Below are positions 46,932 to 57,427 of a stretch of DNA of 64,000 nucleotides, piece by piece. The notes beneath the pieces were generated by a model that was not told the origin of the DNA, made no database searches, and saw only the letters and a program-made list of their open reading frames with translations. The stretch covers positions 167,992,993-168,056,992 of the forward strand of contig CM060975.1 of the NCBI GenBank assembly GCA_030765065.1, given 5' to 3'. A program made the position numbers and the translations under genes. Each line of letters starts with the position of its first letter. Positions within the stretch are counted from its first letter, which is position 1. This stretch comes from Deroplatys truncata. Taxonomy: Eukaryota > Arthropoda > Insecta > Mantodea > Mantidae.

Positions 46932-47579
46932 ATACCATAAAAGGAACTAAAACTAATATCACCTCATGACCTTGTCACTGTTACAGAGTTCCAGTCCATG
47001 CAGAAGCCTTCAAGTCCTTGCGCTACACAGCCAAGGCGGCTCCGGGAGAAGAAGGCCTCCCCACGTGACACACTCGTGCAGCTGCGCCGAGATGGGTTGG
47101 CTGCTTATCTGTGTGGGCACAACGACGAACGGCTTCATCAAAGGACCAAGAGAAGACGAGCAAGACAGCCTTGCAAATCGGACGACCCAGGACATCCTCC
47201 TGGCTGAAATACTTGACGACCTTCCCAAGGGAAGGAAATCAGAAGCACTCATGACGACTGGCTATGCCCATAGCCTAAGAGTATTTCCATACAACTTTTT
47301 GCTCTAACATAGATTAGACATACAAGAATAACGATTGCACTAATCTGCAAGAAAGTAAACTCTAGTAATACCATAGAATGTATCCAATTAGTATAACATC
47401 ACAATTACCTAGTATAATGCACGATTAATCCTCCGGGGTTACTCAGGGCATATGTCATGTGTAATTCCGGGTAACTAACTATTGACGCGCTCGCATGCAT
47501 TGCATGCCAGCTACACACCTTTCATTGACTAACCGGGGTGCTATGCGAGACCCGACTAAAATTGCACGAAATTACTACT
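46932..47579. other. GC-richer segment with overlapping open frames; possible LINE 3' region
   Basis: 46980-47300 is clearly GC-richer than its surroundings and open in three frames (plus 46966-47307, plus 46998-47207, minus 47252-47010). The plus frame 46998-47207 is Arg-rich (TQPRRLREKKASPRD, RTKRRRARQPCKSDD). It directly follows the jockey-like 3' end, so it may be that LINE's untranslated tail or a fragment of another element. No family was recognised. Confidence 0.35.
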
Positions 47580-47689
47580 AGCTTTCATATATTAACACGT
47601 GGTGGGGTTTTTTAGTGGGTATTCCGCGCTTTGAGCGGCGAGCCCCACATATCCCCTCAGCCATTGCACAACGGCTGGGGGTCGAATGC

Positions 47690-48075
47690 AGCAATGCATT
47701 TTTCCCCCCACGGAAAAAAAAAGTATGCCTCTGACAATCTCCTGGGGTTCCTGGCCAAGTTATGTCAGCGGAACCTCCCTTGTATTTGTGTTAATACTGT
47801 GATTGAACACAAACTCTATGTAGACAAATATTCTGGCCACTTCGTGCGTTGCGTATTCGCGAAAGTCCGTAGATAAAAAATCAAATCCCTCATCACGGGT
47901 TCACGTGGGTTAGCTTGTGGGTGGTAATAGCTAGTGTCAATGTTGTTCACTTCTAACAAATATTGGAAACCTTTGTATAATCCCGTTTTTGCCAAAAATA
48001 CCTCCTTATGTTTCATAAGGATGGCGAACAGGTGCTCCTTCTGCCGGTCATTTAAATGGGCGGTCGTGACAACCC
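47690..48075 (-). pseudogene. Reverse transcriptase front fused by deletion to integrase end
   Basis: The frame at 48016-47816 starts inside LNDRQKEHLFAILMKHKEVF, which corresponds to LNEKQKKELREILMVNKEVF at the front of the other element's reverse transcriptase. After VNNIDTS it continues at once with YYHPQANPREPVMRDLIF and WPEYLS, the end of an integrase core ('YHPQANPVERVNR...WP.YL'). The catalytic Glu position reads P-R-E-P instead of V-E-R. After a frameshift near 47825, IEFVFNHSINTNTREVP is readable. The junction lies near 47930-47940. Confidence 0.7.
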
Positions 48076-48081
48076 GCTGCT

Positions 48082-48504
48082 TTATCCTTCTACCTGAATG
48101 TGGATCGGCTCTCTACGCATCATGATATTTTCCTCGCCTTCGCAAAACATTCCGTATGCCTTTATGATGTTGCTATCAGCTGTGCTTTCGCCTGATGTCA
48201 TGACTGCTTTATACATGCCCTCGTCCGGTCCGACCAGCTGTGGCAACACACTCACTATCTGGGCGCTCTTTTCAATACTCAAATATTCGACGAAAAATGT
48301 TTCCTTGTTAACCATATCCTCTTCTTCGGTCAACATAACCCTAGCCTCATTTAATGATCGTGCAAAAGGCACGACTACGGAGGTCTTTGGCGCATAAAGC
48401 GTCAATTGTGCGCGTCCATAATCAATGATAGCTCTCATAGTAAATAGCAAGTCGTTACCCAATATTAATGCCACTTTTTCGCTCTCCCAATCGCCAAAAT
48501 ACAA
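48082..48504 (-). pseudogene. Post-protease/linker region of the second gypsy-type element
   Basis: A 140-residue open frame. VALILGNDLLFTMRAIIDYG and RAQLTLYAPK match the end of the retropepsin region ('LLG.DFL....AVIDY...ITL'), and NKETFFVEYLSIEKSAQ matches the linker block of the first element (GETFFVEVINIGAM). The active-site part of the protease was not found upstream (48505-48600), so it is deleted or unreadable. Confidence 0.6.
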
Positions 48505-48606
48505 AAAGTGTTCTTTTCAGGAAGAATTTGTAAGCTCACATTCCTAGTTTTTAAATGCTCGAAGAGGGAAGAGGGATGAACCTGAAACCACGGGTATTAA
48601 AATTTT

Positions 48607-49890
48607 TTAATTTTCTATTATTGCTTCTACACGCCGGGTTTCCATTATTTCTTGTGCGACGGTCACATCCATACAGCCAACTGCAAGATTTTGCGGACTG
48701 ATTCCCAGAGAGTCACTTTTAGCTCTTCTGTCTGTTTCATTCACACTGGTCATTTCACTTACGTCCCCTTGATAACGCGAAATTTGACTATTATCTCTTC
48801 GGGTCGATTCCAAGACGTATCTATAATTTTCCCCGTATCTGGTTTTCCAAAGTCGGCGATGGTTGCCTATCTACCAGGGTGGACCTACCATAGCTGGGGT
48901 CGTTACGGCCGGTTGGTCTACGCCGACTGGCGCGGATGCTTGTATATTGTCCGGTGCCATGTTGGGAGATCTCTTCGTATTGGACTTCGCCTACTATACA
49001 GCCTCTCGTCTATGTCGCCGTGGCCATTTTGACCTCTGAGCCTATTGTGGTACTCGCCTGGGCCTTCATATTGATGCTGGTGCCTCCCTCAGTTTTGATT
49101 TCTCCCTTAACTTCATGTGGTACACCGGAAAAATTCTCGGTGGGCCCGTGGAACCATGTGTTTCCCGTCGGCCATTTCTGGGCCTATTTTCGTACCTATC
49201 GTGGTTTCTGGGATAGGGGTCATGATTCTGCCATACTCCGTAATTTCTTCCCCTATCTTGATTCCGAGAACCGTTTGCCCTGGCTCCATCTGCGTGTTGG
49301 GTGCTCCAGGGCCCCATACAGGGCCTATCCCACATTTGCATTTCGGGCCTATCTTCGGGTATGTTTCCCATATTTCGCCCCTCGTATCCCTACAACGCTG
49401 TCAGTAATGGTATCGCGTCGCTTAGTGTTCGCGAGCGCGCTACCACCAGATGATGTCGTATGGTATCGGGGAAGTGCCTCATCATGTGTGATATAAATTC
49501 CTGTTCACCAAGTGGGGGTTCTAGGAGCCTACTTATTTGCCCATAACGCAGGAAATAATCAACCAGGCTTTCGTTGGCGTTAGGTTGGCACCTTCTGCTG
49601 GTAATTTTAGTGCGTACCATGTACTGTACATTGGCTCCCCAATATTTATCTAAAAATGCCGCCTTAAAGTGGACGTATTCTGCATACTCGACAATGGTTC
49701 GGAGGAACCAGCTAAGCGCGGGGCCTACCAAACTTCTCTGTACTAAAATTATCCGAAATCTGTCCGGAATACCTCTAAGTTCAAAATATGCATCTAGATA
49801 ACTAATGAATTGTTTTGCGTTATCCAAAATACTGTCAAATTTTAGAACGGGCAGCTCGTTAAGAAATTGCGCTGGCACGGGCGTGTTCAT
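48607..49890 (-). pseudogene. Gag capsid-like domain and Gly/Arg-rich tail, second gypsy-type element
   Basis: The frame 49890-49390 begins MNTPVPAQFLNELPVLKFD and holds the gag core: LVGPALSWFLRTIVEYAEYV, FKAAFLDKYWG and NESLVDYFLRYGQISRLLE, ending HFPDTIRHHLVVARS. This is the retrotransposon gag domain that builds the particle. The frame 49371-49066 is a low-complexity Arg/Asn/Gly tail (NQDRGRNYGVWQNHDPYPRN) where RNA binding is expected; no CCHC knuckle is seen. 48813-48607 is a further charged fragment. Stops between them show decay. Confidence 0.7.
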
Positions 49891-49934
49891 TTACATGCTG
49901 AGCGCGTTCATTGATGTCTGAGTATTAGGCATGT

Positions 49935-50910
49935 TTACATTTTCATAATTAATGCTAACATGAGCGCAGTAGTAGCATCGCTCGACCCTTCCTCAATATC
50001 ATTACATGGTGTATGGGGTGACCTCAGTGCGTGGGTGGCAGTGGTTTGGGGGCCTAACTGCACCCTTTCCATTGCCTGGCGCATTCCCTTGATTTTTCCC
50101 GGAGCGACAACTTGTGACATCTCGTCCCTTATCTGTGCAATTTCACCCAGTTGTGAGTTTTCCCTGTCCTCCATTATTGCTCTGAATTTATTCAGTTCAG
50201 CGTTCACCTCGAAGGTAAGCTGTCGGCCTTCTATCGTATCGCAAGTTGCCGTTGCTGCATCTTTTGTTTGTTCCCTGATTTCATTTATTCTTTCCCGGTC
50301 CAACTCGGTTTGCCGTTTAACATTTTCAATTTCAGCAACTAGTTGTACCCTTACTTCTTCCACTGAGGACTGAGCCGCTACTACTTCATCTCGGATATTC
50401 ACTACTTCCTCCTATAATATGTGTTCCTGTGCGGATCTCATGTCAGAGGCCATGCTCTGTAAGCGTGTTTCCAGTTCGCGCTGGCCATTCAGCTGCTGCT
50501 GAATTATATCCCCCTTAATGTTTCCTAACTGATTTTCTAATTAACTTTCCAACCTACATGACAGTTGTTGCTGTAACAATTGTCCTTGGTTTTCTAATTT
50601 GTTTGACAATTGTTACTGTAACATTTTTCCTTAATTTTCTAATTTGTTTGACAATTGTTGCTGCAACATTTTTCCTTGATCTGTTATTTTATTCGACAAT
50701 TGCCCAAATTGTAACATCATTTGTCTTATCACGCTTGCCAGGTCGGTCGACTGTTCCTTCATTCATCGCGACTTGGCTTGCATTTACTGTCTCCTGCCGG
50801 CTATCGCTAGTTTCACCCACTTACGGCATAGCGTTACTTCTCTGATTGTCACCTTCTATTTCCAAGCTACATTCATTCTCCACAAGTTTATTTTCCATTT
50901 TCTTTTCTAC
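49935..50910 (-). pseudogene. Gag N-terminal coiled coil with tandem 16-residue repeats
   Basis: The minus strand from about 50740 has roughly three tandem units based on QLSNKLENQGKMLQQ (48-bp DNA repeats, about 50700-50570), then QQQLNGQRELETRLQS. A long charged coiled coil follows in the frame 50402-49935 (VRVQLVAEIENVKRQTELDR ... REQTKDAATA). The first gypsy element has the analogous QGQKELRDEMKAN repeats, so the layout is shared. A few stops interrupt it (for example near 50540 and 50412). The plus-strand hydrophobic frame at 50558-50845 is the antisense of these repeats. Confidence 0.6.
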
Positions 50911-50960
50911 TGCTTTTTCCACTAATTTATTATTCCTCAGCCTCATCTAATACTTATGCT

Positions 50961-52235
50961 TAGGACAGAGCCGGCTAGGGATATTCCTCCAAGAATAATT
51001 TATCTGCGATTTCGCTTTATAAACAATGTAACCTGCTAATAACAACAACCTTAATTATACCCATCCAAAATATATTAAAAGAATATTGTGTTTGTGTCAT
51101 ACTCGTTGGTGCTGTGAGCTTCCTGCTTCGACGAGTGGATTGGCTGGTATCCAATGGGTATATATATATATTAATTCACTAAATATTCTATTAATTCTAT
51201 ATTCAATAAATCAAATACCGGGCCGCGTTGAACTGTATCAATACCGATGAAATTTCTAGAAATAAAGTAAAATCTATATCTTAGTGATATTGAAGCGGCT
51301 ATTCCATTTATAAGTCAGGGATTCAACAATTACTCATTGACCAACCAATATAATAGTGCTTTCAATGTTAATCCTATAGCATTTAACTTGAACATTATTA
51401 CACATGATGATTAAATTTCTGTGAGATTATTTTAAGTTGTTCGCAAATTAGTAAACCGAGTTATAGCCGAGATAGCCCTAGAAGTGGACTTGATGTAAAA
51501 AAAAATTATCCCTCCGCATTAGTCTTGTGTTCGCATCATCTAAGTAGTAAACTACTCATCATTATTTATGAATACAGAAGAGAGGTGAATGGCATCACAC
51601 ATAATTAAACGGAAGCTACAACCTTCTGTATTCTTAATATTCACATCATTTACTGTTTAATATTATTTAGAATTTTAAAACTGTGTTTGATTAGCATACT
51701 TCTTGAAAACCTACAGATAACTCCACATATTTAAGGTACTATATCATGTTAAGGCGTGTTATGGCTTCCTGCATGTCGTGGGCTAATTAATGACGTCATG
51801 TGTTTACATCAAGTTGTGTTCTAAGAGTGGAGCGATTATATAATGACTTTAGAAACTATTCACTGCCACTTAACATTCCAGCAGCCAAATTAACGGAGAT
51901 AAAACTCTCATTTTTAAAAATAACAACCGTAATAACAATCTTCTTCAGTCTTTTCCAGACTTTTTATGTTATTTCACAAAAATTTGTTCCAATTTTTATC
52001 TTTGGAATTATGGGGTCAGCTGTATCATTCGATAGCACTAAGCATACCTAGGTAACAACTGGCAGTGCGGTTCTCCCATAGCACATCTGCATACCGTGTA
52101 TTTAGTCTGTTCGTCGGAATCTTACCCTAAATGTCATTAAGAGAGCTGGGATTCTTTACATGTGTTATTAAAGTTTAAGTTTTTTCTTAACATATTTCCA
52201 TATCAGATGGTTTGGGCCCCAAAAAGCTATATTTA
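50961..52235. other. Non-coding; contains second 45-bp repeat
   Basis: Expected place of the 5' LTR of the minus-strand gypsy relic, but no copy of 47400-47700 was recognised. Otherwise AT-rich without genes. Confidence 0.35.
51196..51240 (+). repeat. 45-bp direct repeat, copy 2
   Basis: Partner of 45757-45801, 5.4 kb away. The two copies bracket the jockey-like and gypsy-type relics. Confidence 0.7.
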
Positions 52236-52790
52236 TGTACAGAGGGAATCCAGTAACGTGTGAGATTCGCTTTCTGTAAGTCTTGGCTTCGATTCCTGAA
52301 GTTTGCTATTTTAATCATGGGTTTTTCGGGTTTTCCTCGTTTGGCAAGGGGAATTCTGGAGTGGTTTCTCTTATATCACGAATTTCCTTTTCCCAGTCTC
52401 TTGTCAATTCGTTCTCCTTTCATGTTTCAGATAGGCTTAGGGGCTGTGGCTGTATTTGTTGGTGTCGGATAGATGGCGGCGATCCTTGCTTGCTGGAAAA
52501 TTCTCTGTCCTACCTGATGTTAGCTTACTTTGAGCCGCCTCACGTTGGGTCCACTTTTCCCCGAGAAGCCTTCTCTGAGAAACGGTGTAAGTGGCATCTT
52601 AGGGATCTTAGCACATTTTTTTCGGCCTACCTACCTGCGGCCTATAGCCTCCTGTAGTTCTTTCACCTCATCCGTTCTTCCTGGGGTGGGTAGCACAAAA
52701 ACCCGCGTTGGGCCGAGGTGCATTGATCTTCGACGGAGGATCCTCCGTCCTCTGGTCACAGCCATGTTCATCCATATTTAAGTTTCACAT
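52236..52790 (+). repeat. tRNA-derived SINE (type with CTCCTG tail), longer copy
   Basis: GGCTTCGATTCCTG (52286-52299) resembles a B box. The body (TTTTCGGGTTTTCCTCGTTT, GAGCCGCCTCACGTTGGGTC) is followed by TATAGCCTCCTGTAGTTCTT and GGGGTGGGTAGCAC (52641-52696), the same tail as at 24253-24301. Confidence 0.6.
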
Positions 52791-52954
52791 TACTTTCTCT
52801 GCCGGTTATGATAGGTAGATAGAGAAATATTTCCATTCCATGTAAAAAAAAACGTATAAAAATTTCAACGAATATATATACTCTTAGATACTTACAATCT
52901 AACATACAAGAACATTTTTAGAAACAGAACCATGGATTGTACCTGCGTGTGTTT

Positions 52955-53002
52955 TGTGTGTGTGTGTGTGTGTGTGTATTTGTGTGTGCGAGAGAGAGAG
53001 AA

Positions 53003-53036
<34 letters not shown>
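52955..53036. repeat. (TG)n and (GA)n compound microsatellite
   Basis: (TG)n at 52955-52977 and (GA)n at 52990-53036. Confidence 0.95.
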
Positions 53037-53038
<2 letters not shown>

Positions 53039-53089
53039 CCCTCGCGTGCTACTGTAGCCGTAGTTTGTGGAAAAATAAACGATAGTGGC

Positions 53090-53420
53090 TCGAGAAGGTG
53101 ATGTCTAGTATCACATAAGATTTTTTTTACTTTCTCTACACCTTACAAATAAAAAGAGGAAGTGTGTAGACCACCCAAAATTGAGTACCAATATTTCACC
53201 AAAAATACACATTTTGAGTCTCTAGAATAAAAATAAAAACACACATTTTTTCAAAAATAGCCGTGTGCATGTGTGTGTGTGTACATGCATGTATGAACAG
53301 CGCAATTTAAAAACGAAATATCCTATAAATACCAAACTTTGGATTTAAGCTCACCATCCTCCAAGAAGCTTTTCTAGAAAATCCCTATACTTCACCTTAC
53401 CTGGAAAATGTTTCTTTATT
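53090..53420 (+). repeat. Interspersed repeat family R, copy 6 (5' half)
   Basis: ACTTTCTCTACACCTTACAA starts the copy at about 53129, preceded by ATCACATAAGATTTTTT, which looks like the end phrase of another copy. It contains ATTTCACCAAAAATACACAT and CTATAAATACCAAACTTTGG. It stops at the next copy's start. Confidence 0.65.
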
Positions 53421-53478
53421 TTTACTTTCTCTACTACGTATAGTAAGTAGGGGAAGTATTGTATTCCACCCAAATATG

Positions 53479-53520
<42 letters not shown>
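53421..53520 (+). repeat. Interspersed repeat family R, copy 7 (first 60 bases) running into (TA)n(TG)n
   Basis: ACTTTCTCTACTACGTATAG then TAAGTAGGGGAAGTATTG, identical to the family start, then a microsatellite from about 53478. Confidence 0.75.
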
Positions 53521-53521
<1 letters not shown>

Positions 53522-53644
53522 TTGTGGATATGGTCTCCCATTCCCCTCATTCTTGAAAATATGTTATACAATATAAATCGTTAATTATTATAATTAAAAC
53601 ATATACGAAAAGGTATGCTTAGCATTCATTGCTTTTGGCATGAT

Positions 53645-54485
53645 AATAATTTTATTTTTACTTTCTCTACCACGTTAGTAAGCAGAGAAGGTAGTGTAAT
53701 CCACACAAAAATTTGATATCGAGATTTCACCGGAAATACATCTTCCGAGGGTCCCTGAAATGTCCGCGTATGAGTATGTATTTGTGTGTTTGTGGACAGC
53801 ATAACTCAAAAAGGAAATGTCGTATAAATACCAAACCTGATATTTAAGTTCAGTACCTTACAAAACTGCAACACGAAGATTTTCAAGAACATTTCCCAAC
53901 TGCAAACTACTCTTTACATGGAAATTTTTCGAATTTCTTTATATTCTGAAAAATGGCTGTAACAATTTTGATTAAAACGTCATATATTAAAGATATTTAC
54001 ATCACAAATGAAATGTATATCTTCAATTTTCTGGGAATAGGTTGTGAAGTTCTCTTCATTCGGAAGGAAATTTACACAATCTTGTATAACCGGTAAGACG
54101 AAAACGTACTTCATAAAAATTCATCTCTTTAAAACACACGGTTTATTACAAATAACTTTTTTCTGGCATAAGCGTTTTCCGATACACCCATTATTAATGG
54201 TTTTAATTGTGCAATACTTAGTCAGTCTTTCAAAGTCCTGTCGATTATCAGCCGTTCTCGCGAGTCATGGAAGGTAATGAATTTTAATGCCAACGTAAAG
54301 CGTCCAGTTCTAAAAAAATTGACTATCGTTATTTCCTTTGAATCTACAAGGAAATGTTAATGCTGCTATTCTCGGAAATGTTTATCTCGATTAAAATGAG
54401 GTAGATATAGATAGGAAAATAAACTTTGATAAGAGTAATTCGTATACACGTAGAAGATAGAGAAAGCATGTGAATGTAAAACATT
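53645..54485 (+). repeat. Interspersed repeat family R, copy 8 (full length)
   Basis: Starts TTTACTTTCTCTACCACGTT and ends ATAGAGAAAGCATGTGAATG. It carries all the main internal family phrases, including TTTGATATCGAGATTTCACC. It lies in tandem with copies 6 and 7. Confidence 0.8.
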
Positions 54486-55814
54486 ACATTGTTTTGATAT
54501 ATTTTTATAAATATTTTTCAAAACTACTTAGCTGTACTGCATATTTCCTAAGCATTTATTTAATATTTCTATGATGGCAGTTTTGCTGTATTGTGTTTTG
54601 TTTAGGAATTCGTGTTATGATAGATAGCGTATTTACATTAATGTAATAATTTTTGCCTGACCGTTATGTTTCTCTGGAAAGCTTTGGAAAGTCATCCCTG
54701 TATAAGGTCTTTATTGTAAAGCTATTTTATTATTACTAATGAACTTATGTTTTATTAAAAAATTTAACTTATGTGATAAATTAAATTTTAAAGACCCAAA
54801 ATGCTGCAACAATGAGTACGTTTGATGTTTAGCTGTACTAATAGAAGAATAATAAATAACCAGATTTAATATAATAATTTGATTATGTCTGAATAGGTAT
54901 TGGTAGTTATGTTGAGTATCTATTGTTTTTATACATTAACTTTAACCTTAAAACATTTTTATACAGTCGTGTCCAGAGGCCATAGATAAAACAACGTTTG
55001 GTTGGGACAGCTGCTTGTGGGTGTTCGGGCACTTAAGGAGGTGTAGAAGTTTAAGGGTTTAATTTTATTATTTATTCGGATGCCAGAGCAAGAAATCACC
55101 GTTAAAACATTCGCATATTTAACATTCATAATAGTCTCTTGGTTTCTATCATTGAATAATATACATATATCGATACTCTAGAAATATTTACTTCGAAGAA
55201 ATAAGATCACTACCAAGCTGCTTACTTTAGTAATAATTTATATAAGTACTGACATATTCATTTTAGGACATGCTTAATTCATGTCTCTTGTAGGTAGTTG
55301 TGCTAAGATGATATAAAACTAAGGCCTGGAATCAAAATATAGCTTCGGTATCAAGTAATAGAATTATCAATAATATATTTTATTATATTATACAAATTGA
55401 AATAAACCCCCAATACACTATATTCTTGATATTTTAGTCCTTTAATTGTATTTCATTTAAATCTGAAAGTTCTAAAGAGCCAAGGTCTGGCTTTAAGGAC
55501 AATATACTGCTTAAGTTAAGATTTTAAAATCAATTCCGTATTGCTTCAGCATTTCTGGAAGGAGCTTAAGTTAAGTAAAGATTAAGTATTAATAAAATTA
55601 GAATTTGTGGCATAGACTGGATAAAATAAGAAATAAACGTCAGTCTCACCTGGTTAGCGGCTGCAGTTTGGCTGCAACTAGACCGACGTCCTAAAAAGAG
55701 ATGAATATCAAAGTTTTCAATGTATCCCTCAAAACATTTTAGAAACATACTGTTATAATAAATTTAAAGTATGCAATTAAGTTACATGACTGCTTATAAC
55801 CAAGACGTACAACG
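54486..55814. other. Non-coding, nothing recognised
   Basis: AT-rich. No supported gene or repeat. Confidence 0.4.
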
Positions 55815-56938
55815 GTGAATATGAAAACCGAACATTACACTGAAAACCAAATTAAATTTACAATACGTACATCGGTCAAACTAAAACTGAAAGACCGAAC
55901 TCGAATCGAGTACTTCCGTGAGCACTTGAAAGAGCCAGGCTTTGTTTACAAGACTGTGTATATTCTGTGTAAGGCAAGCGTTAATGTTGGAAATCGTGTA
56001 CCACCAAAATTTCCCATAACAAAAGGATCAACAGAAGGATGTGGGATGTCACCAACATTGTTTAAGATATTTAAAGAGGGGGTATTGATAAAGTGGAATA
56101 AGTTATGTAGGGGAGTGGGACTAAATATAAATAGCGGCTTACTGCACAATAACTATTTACTGATGGTCAGACTACAATAGGACTGGACAAAGATGATATA
56201 GAATATGTGACGAAGAAATTAATAGATGCATTTGTAATAGGCGGATTATAAATAAACGCCATTAAAGCAGAATATATAACTGGACGAGCTTTGGAAGATT
56301 TACAATTAAATGATGTGCTAATTAAACTTGCGGAGCAATTTTAATATCTAGGATTTATAATAGGGAACCTAGCACTTTGAAAAGTATATTACTAGTAGAG
56401 TAAATCGTGCAAGGAAGGCGCTGAATAGTCTTTTATGGAATAGGAATTTGACCAGTAATACCAAACAACAAATTTTACAAGTAATAATAGAAAGTGTACT
56501 TACATATGGATCCGAAAACTGGACATTAAAGGGAAGGATGAAGAAAAGAGTTTTAGCGACAGAAATGGATGGATTGATTTCGAAGAAGAATGAGAATATC
56601 CAGATTGCAAATGTTAGGAATACCTACATCAGAAAAGAAATGGTTTGCACAAGAAACTTTTATAGACAGAATAGTGAAGAGCTCTTAAATGGGAAGGACG
56701 TGTACAACAGATGTCGGAAGAACGGCGGCATAAACGAGTCTTAAATTGGAAGGTGCCGGATAGAAGAAAGCGGGGAAGAGCGAGAAGCACATGGTATGAG
56801 GGAATATATGTATGGTGACATGAAGAGATCTATGGCTGAGGGACAATGGGAAGATAGGATTCTCTGGAAAGCGTGAATGGAGGGGGAAACTACTGTTAAG
56901 TGGAGAACCAAAATAAATAAATAAATAAAAATCTTGTA
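55815..56938 (+). pseudogene. LINE reverse transcriptase 3' half with A-rich tail
   Basis: Plus strand: ITKGSTEGCGMSPTLFKIF (about 56018-56075) is the 'G..QGC.LSPTLFNIY' reverse transcriptase block. GVGLNINSGLLHNNYLLM leads to the position of the catalytic 'FADD' (about 56150), which reads DGQTT after a frame change. YLGFIIG (about 56348), SVLTYGSENWTLKGRMKKRV, then SEERRHKRVLNWKVPDRRKR and RGRARSTWYEG follow, the 'GRRRRGRPR.TW..G' tail found in several LINE clades. It ends in (AAAT)n at 56912-56931, a normal LINE tail. Many stops and frame changes: an old 5'-truncated copy. Confidence 0.75.
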
Positions 56939-57339
56939 GTAGTTACACAACAGTATTTCAACACTGAATATTTGTAACCAAAACACACGTTGCTGATTTA
57001 TGGTTCTCACGTGGAGTATGAATGAAGCTCAATACAATGCCCTGCTTATGCAGCACTCTTATCTCAGTCGTAGATGTAACGTTCCTAAGGCTGCAAGTTG
57101 AAATTTCTGTGAAGGTGCTCAACTTTTTTCCCCTTTCATTTTAAATACCTGAGTAGAAATATAAAGATATCCTTTTTTTATTTATGTGGCGTTTATTTTG
57201 TAATCCATCATATCAGTTCGGTTGGAGATTTCATACTCAGTCAATTTAATTTTATAACCACAAATTTTATCATTATTGTAATTATATTTGTAAATAAAAT
57301 GAAGTAATACAAGTAATTCTATTTAACTACATTGCAGTA
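56939..57339. other. Non-coding, nothing recognised
   Basis: Flank between the LINE tail and a SINE head. No gene recognised. Confidence 0.4.
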
Positions 57340-57427
57340 CAAACCACTAAGGAGATTCGAACTCGAGCTGCCTGGGTAAAAAATTAGGTAGCTTAACCAG
57401 TACCCACCGCCCGCTACTGTGTGCAGG
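57340..57427 (-). repeat. tRNA-derived SINE head
   Basis: On the minus strand, CGGTGGGTACTGGTTAAGC (57408-57390) fits an A box and GAGTTCGAATCTCC (57366-57353) a B box. The body on the left is not recognisable, so the copy may be truncated. Confidence 0.55.

Larger units (their letters stand above)
47580..50960 (-). mobile_element. Second gypsy-type LTR retrotransposon relic with large internal deletion
   Basis: Minus-strand order: gag (about 50910-49066), protease-RT linker (48504-48082), front of reverse transcriptase (about 48060-47945), then directly the end of the integrase catalytic domain (about 47930-47740). The reverse transcriptase palm, RNase H and most of integrase are absent. 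After the integrase tail a purine run, CCGTGGGGGGAAAAA (minus strand, 47715-47701), could be the polypurine tract, with the 3' LTR starting at TGCATTGC (about 47700 leftwards). A matching 5' LTR was not recognised. Related to but distinct from the element at 8.5-13.8 kb. Confidence 0.75.

Noticed and set aside
50558-50845. 95-residue strongly hydrophobic frame, looks like a membrane protein
   Set aside because: It is the reverse strand of the 48-bp gag coiled-coil repeats; the hydrophobic pattern is a by-product.
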